A stretch of DNA of 64,000 nucleotides from Alphaproteobacteria bacterium (GTDB taxonomy: Bacteria; Myxococcota_A; UBA796; GCA-2862545), in assembly GCA_020632875.1 (NCBI GenBank), contig JACKET010000011.1:124001-188000 (forward strand), given 5' to 3'. The notes beneath the pieces were generated by a model. The model saw only the letters and a program-made list of their open reading frames with translations. It had not been told where the DNA came from and searched no databases. The translations under genes and the position numbers were made by a program. Below are positions 27,653-38,415 of the stretch, one piece after another. Positions within the stretch are counted from its first letter, which is position 1. Every line of letters begins with the position of its first letter.

Positions 27653-28293
27653 GTCGTCAGGGCGCACTCCGGCAGGATCTCGAAGTACGCGTTGGCCACC
27701 GGGTTGCTCACCCGCGCCGCGAGGGTGTTGGTGCCGACGACGAGCAGGTCGGTCACGTCGATCGGATCGACCTGGATCGTGACGAGGCACTCGGCGTTCT
27801 CGTTCACGCAGCCCTCTTCCTGCCACGCGCCGCCCCAGTTGCCGACGTACGTGCCGTTGACCCAGACCCACAGCCCGTCGTCGGACTGCAGGTTCAGCGA
27901 CAGGTTCGCGGGGAGCGCGCTGAGCTCGAACGTGGCGACGTAGGCCCGATCGTCGCCGGTGGGCACGCTGCGATCGGGCAGCGTGATCAGCGGCCATCCC
28001 GTCGCGGCGGACGGGTGCCAGAACGGGACGCCCGCTGCATCCGCCGGATCGTCGGCGCCCTGGAAGGTGTCGCTCGCCCGCCACGTCCACGGCAGGTACA
28101 CCTCGTCGCAGCCCGGCGGCTCGACGGGAGGGGGCGGCGGCGGCTCTTCGACCTCGGGAGTCTCGACGGGAGGCGGCTCTTCGGGCGCCTCGGGAGTCGG
28201 CGGGACCTCGAGGTCGTCGCCCTTGCCGACGAGCGCGTAGTCGCTGCAGCCCGCGATCGATGCCACCCATGCCAGAAGACCCAGACCCCGCAT
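27640..28293 (-). CDS. Lipoprotein with Pro-rich stalk and beta-sandwich domain
   Basis: 217 residues. The lipobox VASIAGC places the lipidated Cys at 16. A Pro/Glu stalk follows (PPPVETPEVEEPPPPPPVE), then a ~150-residue domain with SDDGLWVWVNGTYVGNWGG, a wording typical of PA14-like or galactose-binding beta-sandwiches that hold a displayed ligand. Two Cys pairs may form disulfides. It probably sits on the outer membrane surface. Its stop lies inside the convergent gene at 27023-27652. Confidence 0.78.
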   Translation of the reverse strand: MRGLGLLAWVASIAGCSDYALVGKGDDLEVPPTPEAPEEPPPVETPEVEEPPPPPPVEPPGCDEVYLPWTWRASDTFQGADDPADAAGVPFWHPSAATGWPLITLPDRSVPTGDDRAYVATFELSALPANLSLNLQSDDGLWVWVNGTYVGNWGGAWQEEGCVNENAECLVTIQVDPIDVTDLLVVGTNTLAARVSNPVANAYFEILPECALTTQSP

Positions 28294-28383
28294 GTTCCCT
28301 CCAGGTTCGTCACTCTAGGATGAGTTACGCATGCGCGCAACCCTCTCCGTGGCAGAATCGCGGCGAGCAAACCGGGAGCCGAC

Positions 28384-29124
28384 GTGGCCCGTGTCGTCAT
28401 CGCGCTCGCGACCCGAGACTTCGACCCGACCGAGGCGGCCGTCCCCTGGGACGTGCTGACGAACGCGGGCCACACCGTGGTCTTCGCGACCGCCGACGGA
28501 ACCCCCGCGGCCTGCGATCCGCTCATGCTGTCGGGCGTCTTCTTCGGACAGATCCGGGCGACGCCCGAGAACGTGGCCCGGTATCGCCGGATGGTCGCGA
28601 GCCCCGAGTACATGGATCCGCTCTGGTTCGAAGACATCCGGCCGGATGGTCCCGACGCCCACGACCTGTTGATCCTGCCCGGCGGCCACGCGCCCGGGAT
28701 GCGGCAGTACCTCGAAGACCCCGTGCTGCAGGGCAAGGTCGCGGCCTTCCTCGCGAACGACCGACCGCTCGGCAGCATCTGCCACGGCGCCGTGGTGCTG
28801 GCCCGGGCGAAGCGCGACGACGGCACGCCCGCGGTTTCGGGGCGCCGGATCACCGGCCTGCCCCGCACGATGGAGCTGGGCGCCTGGCTGCTCACCGCCC
28901 CTACGATGGGGCGCTACTTCCGCACGTACCCGGAGTGCGTGCAGGACGAGGCGCTCCGGGCGCTCGGTCCCGCCGGCACGTTCGAGCCCGGGCCGCTGGT
29001 GCCGACCTACGGCAATCCGTTCGTGGTCCGCGACGGCAACCTGGTGTCCGCGCGCTGGCCCGGCGACGCCGAGCGATTCGCGAACGCACTGCTCGACCTG
29101 CTAGAGGCTCAGTCGACGACGTAG
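28384..29124 (+). CDS. DJ-1/PfpI-family class I glutamine amidotransferase-like protein
   Basis: GTG 28384, 246 residues. The fold signature is clear: VVIALATRDFDPTEAAVPW at the start, HDLLILPGGHAPGM, and the nucleophile elbow GSICHGAVVLARA with Cys133 followed by His134. This family includes proteases, chaperones and glyoxalase/deglycase-like enzymes. The long insert before the elbow and the NPFVVRDGNLVSARWPGDAE ending match the Hsp31-like subgroup, whose members act on methylglyoxal-type damage; substrate assignment is inference. It is convergent with, and overlaps by 16 bases, the beta-helix gene. Confidence 0.9.
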   Translation: MARVVIALATRDFDPTEAAVPWDVLTNAGHTVVFATADGTPAACDPLMLSGVFFGQIRATPENVARYRRMVASPEYMDPLWFEDIRPDGPDAHDLLILPGGHAPGMRQYLEDPVLQGKVAAFLANDRPLGSICHGAVVLARAKRDDGTPAVSGRRITGLPRTMELGAWLLTAPTMGRYFRTYPECVQDEALRALGPAGTFEPGPLVPTYGNPFVVRDGNLVSARWPGDAERFANALLDLLEAQSTT

Positions 29125-30548
29125 AACCTGGCCTCGAACGGGTGGATCAGCTCCACGTCGACCCCACAGCCGGAGATGTCGTACCCCCAGGTGATCGCCC
29201 CGCCGAACGTGTCGACCGGAAGCACGGCATCGACATCGTCGAAGCGGACCACACTCAGCACCGGGCCGATGGTGACCACCGGCGCCGTGAGGATCTTGCT
29301 GAGGCCACCGAAGAGGTTCGGCGCGGCGACGAAGGGCTCGACCGAGCAGCTCGTCATGGGATCGGTGGTGCGCAGCGCCGTCGAGAACGCGTCGAGGGTG
29401 TACGCCGGTGCCGGATCCCCCGGGTTCATCGAGTGCGTGATCCAGCCACCCGAGAACAGCTGGGTGGGGCCGGACGCAGGGGCCGCGACGATGTACTCCC
29501 GTCCGCAGATACCGCTCGCACAGCTCGCGTCGCTCACGAGCTCGGCCTCGAAGTGACGAACCCGCACGCCGTCGTTGGTGGCGATGTCGTAGTTGGCGAA
29601 GGTGAACCCGGAGCCGAGGTCGCAGTCGAGCAGGTCGACGGTGGTCGTCGCGCCGTTGAGCATCAGCTGCTTCCCGTCGTTCGCGACGTTGGCCGCGATC
29701 GTCGACCCCGTGAAGATGCCCGTGGAGTCGACGAGCTCGATGCCCCCGCCGAATCCCGCAGCGGTGTTCCCGGCCACCGTGGAGTCCTCGAGCACGAGGG
29801 TCGTCGCCTCGACGCGCATGCCGCCGCCCCCACCCGGCGCGCGATTCCCGATGACATCGGTGCGGACCAGGCTCACGTCGCAATCCACGGCGTACAGAGC
29901 GCCGCCCACGCCGTCGTGGCCGGTCAGGGTCGAGTCTTCGAAGACCACCGTGGACCCGTCGCAGTAGAGGCCCGAGCCCGGCCCCGCCCCCGTGCCCACG
30001 GTGAGATCGCGCACCGTGAGCGACGCGCCGCCCACCGCGACGAGCACCTGGGTGTTGCCCGTGTCGAGCGTCGCGCCGTTGCCCTCGACCACGACCGTGC
30101 CCGAGGCCTCGAGGCGCGCGTGGTACGTGCCGGGACAGAGCGTGAGCGTCTCGTCGACCAGCGGAATCGTGGCGGCCGCGCCGAACGTGCCGGACAGGAG
30201 CTCGGCGGTGAGGTCGCGCGTCTCGGTGAAGCCGCCGGGACCCGCGCAGTCGGGTGCGGTGATGTCGAACCAGTACGCGAACGGGGCGCAGGTCGAGAGC
30301 GTGCCGGTGCTCTCGATGGTCAGGTCCTGCCCGAGCAGGCTCGTGAAGCCGTTCGGCGTGTGCGCGACCGCCGAGAGGTTGTAGCCGCCGGTGCGGGTGA
30401 TCTGCAGCGGCTCACCCGGGGTGCCGCCATCCTGGTGCAGCGCGACCGAGACGGTGCGGGTGGTCGACGCGCACGTCGGATCGCCGCAGTCGAGGCACGT
30501 CGCCGGCGCCGTGACGTGGAAGTCGGCGCTCACGCTGCGCAGCCGCAT
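29109..30548 (-). CDS. Parallel beta-helix surface protein (main frame of a frameshifted gene)
   Basis: 479 residues as read from ATG 30548, but this start has no signal peptide or good ribosome site. The real N-terminus is in another frame at 30549-30720. The body has right-handed beta-helix repeats typical of autotransporter-like or polymorphic surface proteins (TLTLCPGTYHARLEASG, VVFEDSTLTGHDGVGGALYA, LVLEDSTVAGNTAAGFGGGI, IFTGSTIAANVANDG), followed by a C-terminal beta domain (PVDTFGGAITWGYDISGCG). It is probably displayed on the cell surface as a lipoprotein. If the frameshift is real, the protein would be untethered or unmade. Confidence 0.78.
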   Translation of the reverse strand: MRLRSVSADFHVTAPATCLDCGDPTCASTTRTVSVALHQDGGTPGEPLQITRTGGYNLSAVAHTPNGFTSLLGQDLTIESTGTLSTCAPFAYWFDITAPDCAGPGGFTETRDLTAELLSGTFGAAATIPLVDETLTLCPGTYHARLEASGTVVVEGNGATLDTGNTQVLVAVGGASLTVRDLTVGTGAGPGSGLYCDGSTVVFEDSTLTGHDGVGGALYAVDCDVSLVRTDVIGNRAPGGGGGMRVEATTLVLEDSTVAGNTAAGFGGGIELVDSTGIFTGSTIAANVANDGKQLMLNGATTTVDLLDCDLGSGFTFANYDIATNDGVRVRHFEAELVSDASCASGICGREYIVAAPASGPTQLFSGGWITHSMNPGDPAPAYTLDAFSTALRTTDPMTSCSVEPFVAAPNLFGGLSKILTAPVVTIGPVLSVVRFDDVDAVLPVDTFGGAITWGYDISGCGVDVELIHPFEARFYVVD

Positions 30549-30720
30549 CGTGGGGCGGGATCACGGCCACCTCGCCCGTCGCCGGATTCCCGACGACGGC
30601 CCACGCCCCCGGCGGGAGCTCGGCCAGCACCGCCTCGTCCACACCGAGCGGAAGGGCGGCATGCACGGGCTGGCCGCCCGCGGGCTCCGTTCGACAACCG
30701 AGCAACGCCATCCACCACAT
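30549..30720 (-). pseudogene. Out-of-frame 5' end of the beta-helix lipoprotein gene
   Basis: ATG 30720 has GGAGG five bases ahead and encodes MWWMALLGC, a perfect lipoprotein signal (L-L-G-C, Cys9). It then reads a sensible sequence to GEVAVIPP. At the GGGG run (plus strand 30552-30555) removing one base joins this frame to TMRLRSVSADF in the main frame of the beta-helix gene. So the gene looks like 30720-29109 with a +1 insertion. It may be a real inactivating or phase-variable slip, or a sequencing error. Confidence 0.8.
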
Positions 30721-30858
30721 CGGTCCTCCGATACCGCGGATCAGAGCACGAACGGGTGCCCGTGGGGAATCGACGGAGGACCGTCGGCGAGATCGTCCAC
30801 CGGGTGAAAGGCTCCCGCCATCCCGAACCGCGGGATTCCATGGAGTACCATCGCACCG

Positions 30859-32742
<1,884 letters not shown>

Positions 32743-32782
32743 GCGCGGCGGATACTCCGGGTTCGCCACGGAGTGCAAGTCC

Positions 32783-34684
32783 ATGCTCCCGTTCTGCCTG
32801 CTCGCCACCACGGCCTCGGCCCATCCGTTCACGTACGACACCGGGCACCCGCTCGCGCTGCCGACGAACGGTGGTGTGGTGGGCGCGACGTTCACGGACT
32901 TCGATCAGGACGGCGACTGGGACGTGGTGCTCGCGAACGGCAACTTCGAAGGGCAGCTGTGGGAGCGCACCGGGCCGTCGACGTGGGCCGTGCTCCGCAC
33001 GTTCACCCGCACCGACGTCGCCATCCCCGACGACACGAACGGCGCGAACGAGCTCCGCAGCGTCATCGCCGCCGACCTCGACCACGACGGGGCAATCGAC
33101 ATCGCCATCGTGTGGACGTCCGCCGTCGTCGTCTACTGGAGCGACGGAGCCGGCGGGTTCCTGCCCGATACGCCCATCGCCACGGGCAACGTGGGGAGCA
33201 CGAGCTTCCACGGGGCCGCGCTCGTCGACGTCGACCACGACAACGACCTCGACATCGTGACGGCGATCCACCAGGAGTACTGGGTGCTGGAGAACCAGCT
33301 GGGCCGGTCGTTCACGACCACGACCACCGCGCTGGCGCCGATGACGAACTCCGACTTCGTCACGGCGGGCGACATCGATGGCGACGGGCACACGGACGTG
33401 GTGATCCGGTCGAGTGGCGAGTCGGCGGTGCTGTACGGCGACGGAGCCGGGGGATTCACGCGCTCGGCGTCGTTCACGGTCGCGAGCGGGGGCCAGCTCG
33501 GCACCGTCTCGCTCTGCGACATGGGTGCAGACGGCGTGATGGACCTCCTGTTCACGAAGGACACCGCGCCGGTGGACGGCTTCTGGACGTGGGGCACCAC
33601 CGATCTCGTCGCGCCCGCCGGGCCGACCACGATCCAGCCCGGGGCGCGCGGCGCGCTGTGTGCCGACCTCGAGAACGACGGCGATCTCGACCTGTTCGTG
33701 GCGGACGACGGGGACGACGGGTTCTACCCCGGCCTCCAGCTCCACCGCGACGGGATCGGGGGCACCAGCGCGACGAGCCTCTCCCCGGCGGCCGTCGACA
33801 TCGACGACGACGGCGATCTCGACGTGCTGGTCGCGACGCGGAACCAGGCGAACCGCTTCTACCGGAACGACACGAACGACGACCGGTACCTCCAGGTCCG
33901 CGCGTACACGCAGGTCGGCACGTGCGCGGATCCCGTGTACCGCGACGCATTCGGCACGCGGGTCACGGCGTTCGACGGCACCACCCGGGTGTCGCCCGTC
34001 ACCGAGATCCAGGGCGGCTTCGGGCGCGGGCAGCTCGCGTGGCCCGTCGCGCATCTCGGCGGCCTCGACCCCAGCGTGCCGCTGTCGCTGCACGTCGACA
34101 CCGTGGCTCCGCTGCGCTCGTTCGTGCTCCCGGCGATCGCCCCGCAGGACGTCGGCGCCGGCGGGCCGCAGCGCCTCGTGCTGTACCTCGACGACCTCGA
34201 TGGCGACGGCATCCCGATGGAGCACGACAGCTGGGCGGTCGACACCGACGGCGACGGGCAGCCCGACGACATGGACACCGACGCCGACGGGGATGGCTGC
34301 CCCGACGCCATCGAAGCGGGCTCCGACCCCTGCAATCCGAACCCGGCCTTCCTCGACGACACGATCGACGCGTGTGCCGGCGACGCCGACACCGACGCGG
34401 ACTCCGACAGTGACGCCGACACCGACGCCGACGTGGACTCCGACGCAGACGCCGACAGCGATGCAGACACCGACGCAGACTCGGATTCCGATGCGGATTC
34501 CGATGCGGATTCCGATGCGGACTCCGACGCCGACGCCGACGCGGACTCCGATGCAGACACGGACACCGACACGGTGCCCTCCGACACCGCCGTGACCCAC
34601 GAGACCGGCTGCACGTGCGACGCGGGCGGGACGCCCCGCGCGACGGTGCTCGGCCTCCTCGCCCGGAGGCGTTCGGCACGATGA
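32783..34684 (+). CDS. FG-GAP/VCBS-repeat secreted protein with Asp-rich stalk and MYXO-CTERM-like tail
   Basis: ATG 32783 (MLPFCLLATTASA) starts a short signal peptide; 633 residues. Several FG-GAP/VCBS repeats carry the DxDxDGxxD calcium loops (FTDFDQDGDWDVVLANG, AADLDHDGAIDIAIVW, TAGDIDGDGHTDVVI, DIDDDGDLDVLVATRN), which suggests a calcium-binding integrin-like propeller. Thrombospondin type 3-like loops follow, then a ~65-residue stalk of Asp-Ala/Ser/Thr dipeptides. The C-terminus is GCTCDAGGTPR, a short hydrophobic stretch and RRRSAR. This resembles a shortened MYXO-CTERM sorting tail, so surface anchoring is likely. It overlaps the CHAT gene start (ATGA). Confidence 0.85.
   Translation: MLPFCLLATTASAHPFTYDTGHPLALPTNGGVVGATFTDFDQDGDWDVVLANGNFEGQLWERTGPSTWAVLRTFTRTDVAIPDDTNGANELRSVIAADLDHDGAIDIAIVWTSAVVVYWSDGAGGFLPDTPIATGNVGSTSFHGAALVDVDHDNDLDIVTAIHQEYWVLENQLGRSFTTTTTALAPMTNSDFVTAGDIDGDGHTDVVIRSSGESAVLYGDGAGGFTRSASFTVASGGQLGTVSLCDMGADGVMDLLFTKDTAPVDGFWTWGTTDLVAPAGPTTIQPGARGALCADLENDGDLDLFVADDGDDGFYPGLQLHRDGIGGTSATSLSPAAVDIDDDGDLDVLVATRNQANRFYRNDTNDDRYLQVRAYTQVGTCADPVYRDAFGTRVTAFDGTTRVSPVTEIQGGFGRGQLAWPVAHLGGLDPSVPLSLHVDTVAPLRSFVLPAIAPQDVGAGGPQRLVLYLDDLDGDGIPMEHDSWAVDTDGDGQPDDMDTDADGDGCPDAIEAGSDPCNPNPAFLDDTIDACAGDADTDADSDSDADTDADVDSDADADSDADTDADSDSDADSDADSDADSDADADADSDADTDTDTVPSDTAVTHETGCTCDAGGTPRATVLGLLARRRSAR
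34382..34572 (+). repeat. In-gene GAC-NNC hexamer repeats (Asp-Ala/Ser stalk)
   Basis: About 32 tandem hexamers of GACGCC, GACTCC, GATGCG or GACACC type encode the Asp-Ala/Ser/Thr stalk. Such tracts can expand or contract by slippage in multiples of six, which keeps the frame. Confidence 0.75.
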
Positions 34685-37600
34685 TCGTCCTGTTGCTCGC
34701 GTGGCTCGTGGCACCCGCCGCGGCCGTCGATCGGGACCGGGTCCGCGGCGAGGTGATCGAGCTCCGGCAGCAGAGGGGCCGACTGTACGAGTCCTCCGAG
34801 CTCGAGCGCTCGCTCGAGGTGGCGCGCGAGGCCGTCGCCCGCGCCGACGACGACCTGCCCCGGCGCGACGCCCTCCGCCTGTGGACCCACATGGACCTCG
34901 GCGATGCGCTGTACGCCGTGAATCGCTTCCCCGAGGCGCTCGCGCAGTACCAGCTCGTCTATGACGCCATCCGGAAGATCCGCACCGAGCAGGAGATCGA
35001 GCTGGTGTCGGTCGCCGCGAGCAACCTCGGCGCCACGTACGAGCAGCTCGGCCAGCTCGACAAGGCGATGGCGTCGCACCAGGAGGCGTGGAGCATCCTG
35101 CTGCACTACCAGGCGTACTTCCCCTCGCGATTCCAGGTCGGGAGCCAGTACGCCGACACCTGCGAGGCCACGGGCGCGTGGAACGACGCGCGGATGCTGC
35201 GCGAGTGGCTCGTCACCGCGACGGCCCAGGAGCACGGCGCCGACGGCATCCCCGTCGCGTACGCAGAGGTCGGCCTCGCGCAGTTCCTCGTCGCGCTCCG
35301 CGATCTCGAAGGGGCCGAGCAGCACTTCCGGAACGCGCTGGCCATCTGGGACGCGCGCGATCCCGAGGCCGCGGACGCGGCGGCGACGCGCCTGCTGCTC
35401 GGCAGGCTGCTGCTCGACGGCCTGAGGCTCGAAGAGGCGCGCGCGCTCATCGAGCCCGGCGCCGCGTTCCTCGTCCAGCGGTTCGGCGAGGACAGCCCCC
35501 GCGGGCTCGACGCCCTCGATGCCCTCGCCGTGCTCGCGTGGAGCGACTCCCGGCTCGAGGAGAGCCTCGCGCTGCGCCGGCGCGTGTTCGCGGGCCTCGT
35601 GGAGCGGCTCGGCGAGAGCCACCAGGCCATCGTGGGGTCGCGGCTCGAGCTCGCGTCCTCGCTCATGGAGCTCGGCCAGCTGGAAGAGGCCGAGGTCGAG
35701 GCGCGCGCCGCCCTGGCGCTCCTCCAACAGCTGCACGGCGACGACCACGAGAGCGTGGCGCGCTCGCTCGGGCAGCTCGGCTTCATCCTCGTGCAGCTCG
35801 GCCGTCCGCAGGAGGCCGTCGAAGCCCTCGAAGGCTCCCTCGACCCGTACCTCGACCGCCCCGACGCGGCGCTCTGGGTGCCCGGCCAGCTCGCGCTGAT
35901 CGGCCACGCGAAGCACGAGGCCAGCGACTTCGACGGCGCCCGGGAGGCCCTGCAGGAGGCGCTCCGCCGCGCCATCGAGGTCTACGGCCCCGATCACCTC
36001 GAGGTCGCCGAGATCCGGAACGTCTACGGCGCGTTCCTCGCCGAGGTCGGCCCGCCCGAAGAGGCCGAGGCGCAGCTCAGGCTCTCGCTGGCGACCTGGG
36101 AGCGGGAGGCGGGGCCGCACAGCCCCGTGCTGTCGGGGGTCCTGAACAACCTGGCCTACGTCCTGGAGCACCGGGGGGACATCATCGAGGCGCAGGCGCT
36201 CTTCGAGCGGACCATCGCGGACGTCGAGCAGGCGCTGGGGCCGGATTCGCCCGACCTCGCGCCCATGCGCCACAACCTGGCCCAGCTCCTGCTGGCGCGC
36301 GGCGACTTCCCGGCCGCGCGGCGGGAGCTCGACCGGAGCCTGGCCATCCGCACGGCGGTGTACGGCGAGAAACACCCGAATGTCGCGATCTCGCTCGGCG
36401 CACAGGCCCAGCTCGCGCACATCGAAGGCCGGATGGAGGACGCCGACCGCCTGTCGGCCAGGGCCCTCGCCCTGCGCGAGGAGGTGCAGAGCGCCGACCA
36501 CGTCGACCTCGCGTACTCGCTGGCCGCCCGCGCGAGCATCCTCTCGGCCCTCGCCCGCTACGACGAGGCAGAGGCGCTGCTCCAGAGGGCCGATTCCATC
36601 GTCGTCCAGCTCGGGCCGCGCTCGCCGCAGCAGCGGATGGTCGACGCGGGGCTCGCGAAGGTGCGCGCCGCGCGCGGCGACCTCGAGGGGTCGCTCGCCA
36701 TGTGGAGGAAGACGCTCGAGGCGCTCGACGACGCCGAGCCAGACGCCCCGGAGCGGCTCGAGGTCGAGCGCGAGCTCGCGGTGGTGGGCTTCCTGCTCGG
36801 CGATGTCGAAGGCGGGCGGGCCGAGATGCGCCGCATCCTCGACGTCGACATGGCCAGCGTGACGACGCTGCTCGGCACCCTGTCGGACCGCGAGCGGTTC
36901 GCGCTCATCCGGAGCCATCGCACCGCGGTGTACCGGTTCCTCCAGATGCACGAGCAGCGGGGCGACCCGCGGGCCGCCTACGAAGCCGTGCTCCAGTACA
37001 AGGGGATCGTCGCGCGCTCGCTGGCCGTCGAGCAGCCGGCGACCCTGTCCCGCGTGGATGCCGACGCGTACGCGCGGTGGCGCGACCTGCGCGGGCGCCT
37101 CGCCACGGCGATGCTCGCGGGCACTGAGGGGTCCGCGGACGAGGTCGCGAAGCTCACGGCCGAGAAGGAGGCCGTGCGCCGCCAGCTCGCCGCGGCCTCG
37201 GCCGGGTCGCGGGGCCCGATGGCCGAGACCTCGGTCGACGCCGTTTGCGCGAGCCTCCCCGAGGGCACGGCGCTCGTCGACTACGTGGCCCGGATGGCGG
37301 AGCGGCCCGGCGAGACGCAGAGCCGCCTCGAGCGCCTCTACACGGCGTTCGTCGTCCACCCCGGATGCGCGATCGAGCGCGTGGAGCTGGGCCCGGCCGA
37401 GGCCATCGACACGGCGGTCGCGAAGCACCGCGAGCTGCTCGCGAGCCGCGCCACCACGGCGCGGATCGACAAGCAGGGGGCGCGGGTCCGGGCCCAGGTC
37501 TGGGATCCGGTCGCCGCGGCGGTGGGTGACGCGGAGCAGGTGCTCGTGGTGCCCGACGGGGCGCTCGCCACCCTGGCGTTCGGCGCGCTTCCGGGGGCGG

Positions 37601-38415
37601 GCGGCTACCTGCTCGAGAAGCGCTCGTTCCGGATGCTCGACGCGGCCCTCGATGCGCGTCCGAGGGCCGTGACGGCTGATCGCGGCGCGGTGGTCGTGGG
37701 CGGCGTCGACTACGGCCCGGTGGCGTCGGCGGCCGGGACGACCCGCGCAGCGTGTGTCTCGGACTTCCCCGCCCTCCCCGCGACGGATGGCGAGCGCGAG
37801 GCCGTGGCCGGGCTGCTCGCGGGGCACGGCGCCGTGCGGCGGATGGCGGGCGCAGACGCCACCGAGGCCGCGCTGACCGACGCGATCGGCGATGCGTCGC
37901 TCCTCCACCTCGCGACGCACGGGTTCTTCGCGACCGGCGAGTGCCGCTCGTCGCTCGACCGGGCCGCGGGCGCCGAGCTCGTCGGCATGAATCCGATGCT
38001 GCTCTCGGGCGTCGCGCTCGCCGACGCGAACCGCGACCCGTCGGCCATCTGGACGGCCGAGGAGATCGCGACGCTCCCGCTCGATGGCGTCGATCTCGTC
38101 GTGCTCTCGGCCTGCGAGACGGGGCTCGGCGAGATCCAGAGCGGCGAGGGTGTGCTCGGCCTGCGCCGGGCGTTCGCGCTGTCGGGTGCCCGCGCCACGG
38201 TGATGAGCCTGTGGCCCGTGGACGACGCCGCCACGCGCGACCTGATGGCCGGCTTCTACACGCACCTGCTCGCCGACCCCGCGCGCGACGAGGCGGCGGC
38301 GCTGCGGGCCGCCCAGCGCGAGCTGCTCGCCGCGAACCTGAAGGCGTTCGGCGAAGCGCGGCCCGAGACCTGGGCCGCGTTCGTCGTGAGCGGCGCGCCG
38401 CGGGCGAACCCGTGA
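34681..38415 (+). CDS. Secreted TPR-CHAT protease
   Basis: ATG 34681 overlaps the preceding stop; 1244 residues. The signal peptide is IVLLLAWLVAPAAAV. Residues ~30-790 are tetratricopeptide repeats of the kinesin-light-chain type (ASNLGATYEQLGQLDKAMAS, LNNLAYVLEHRGDIIEAQAL, MRHNLAQLLLARGDFPAA). The C-terminal CHAT domain (about 930-1240) has LLHLATHGFF with His1080 and VVLSACETGLGEIQSGEG with Cys1145, the caspase-like His-Cys dyad, and ends in ARATVMSLWPVDDAATRDLM. CHAT proteases cleave protein partners, often when triggered through bound repeats. Unlike Craspase-type enzymes, this one carries an export signal, so it should act in the periplasm. GTG-overlap links it to the CHASE2-cyclase gene. 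Confidence 0.92.
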   Translation: MIVLLLAWLVAPAAAVDRDRVRGEVIELRQQRGRLYESSELERSLEVAREAVARADDDLPRRDALRLWTHMDLGDALYAVNRFPEALAQYQLVYDAIRKIRTEQEIELVSVAASNLGATYEQLGQLDKAMASHQEAWSILLHYQAYFPSRFQVGSQYADTCEATGAWNDARMLREWLVTATAQEHGADGIPVAYAEVGLAQFLVALRDLEGAEQHFRNALAIWDARDPEAADAAATRLLLGRLLLDGLRLEEARALIEPGAAFLVQRFGEDSPRGLDALDALAVLAWSDSRLEESLALRRRVFAGLVERLGESHQAIVGSRLELASSLMELGQLEEAEVEARAALALLQQLHGDDHESVARSLGQLGFILVQLGRPQEAVEALEGSLDPYLDRPDAALWVPGQLALIGHAKHEASDFDGAREALQEALRRAIEVYGPDHLEVAEIRNVYGAFLAEVGPPEEAEAQLRLSLATWEREAGPHSPVLSGVLNNLAYVLEHRGDIIEAQALFERTIADVEQALGPDSPDLAPMRHNLAQLLLARGDFPAARRELDRSLAIRTAVYGEKHPNVAISLGAQAQLAHIEGRMEDADRLSARALALREEVQSADHVDLAYSLAARASILSALARYDEAEALLQRADSIVVQLGPRSPQQRMVDAGLAKVRAARGDLEGSLAMWRKTLEALDDAEPDAPERLEVERELAVVGFLLGDVEGGRAEMRRILDVDMASVTTLLGTLSDRERFALIRSHRTAVYRFLQMHEQRGDPRAAYEAVLQYKGIVARSLAVEQPATLSRVDADAYARWRDLRGRLATAMLAGTEGSADEVAKLTAEKEAVRRQLAAASAGSRGPMAETSVDAVCASLPEGTALVDYVARMAERPGETQSRLERLYTAFVVHPGCAIERVELGPAEAIDTAVAKHRELLASRATTARIDKQGARVRAQVWDPVAAAVGDAEQVLVVPDGALATLAFGALPGAGGYLLEKRSFRMLDAALDARPRAVTADRGAVVVGGVDYGPVASAAGTTRAACVSDFPALPATDGEREAVAGLLAGHGAVRRMAGADATEAALTDAIGDASLLHLATHGFFATGECRSSLDRAAGAELVGMNPMLLSGVALADANRDPSAIWTAEEIATLPLDGVDLVVLSACETGLGEIQSGEGVLGLRRAFALSGARATVMSLWPVDDAATRDLMAGFYTHLLADPARDEAAALRAAQRELLAANLKAFGEARPETWAAFVVSGAPRANP

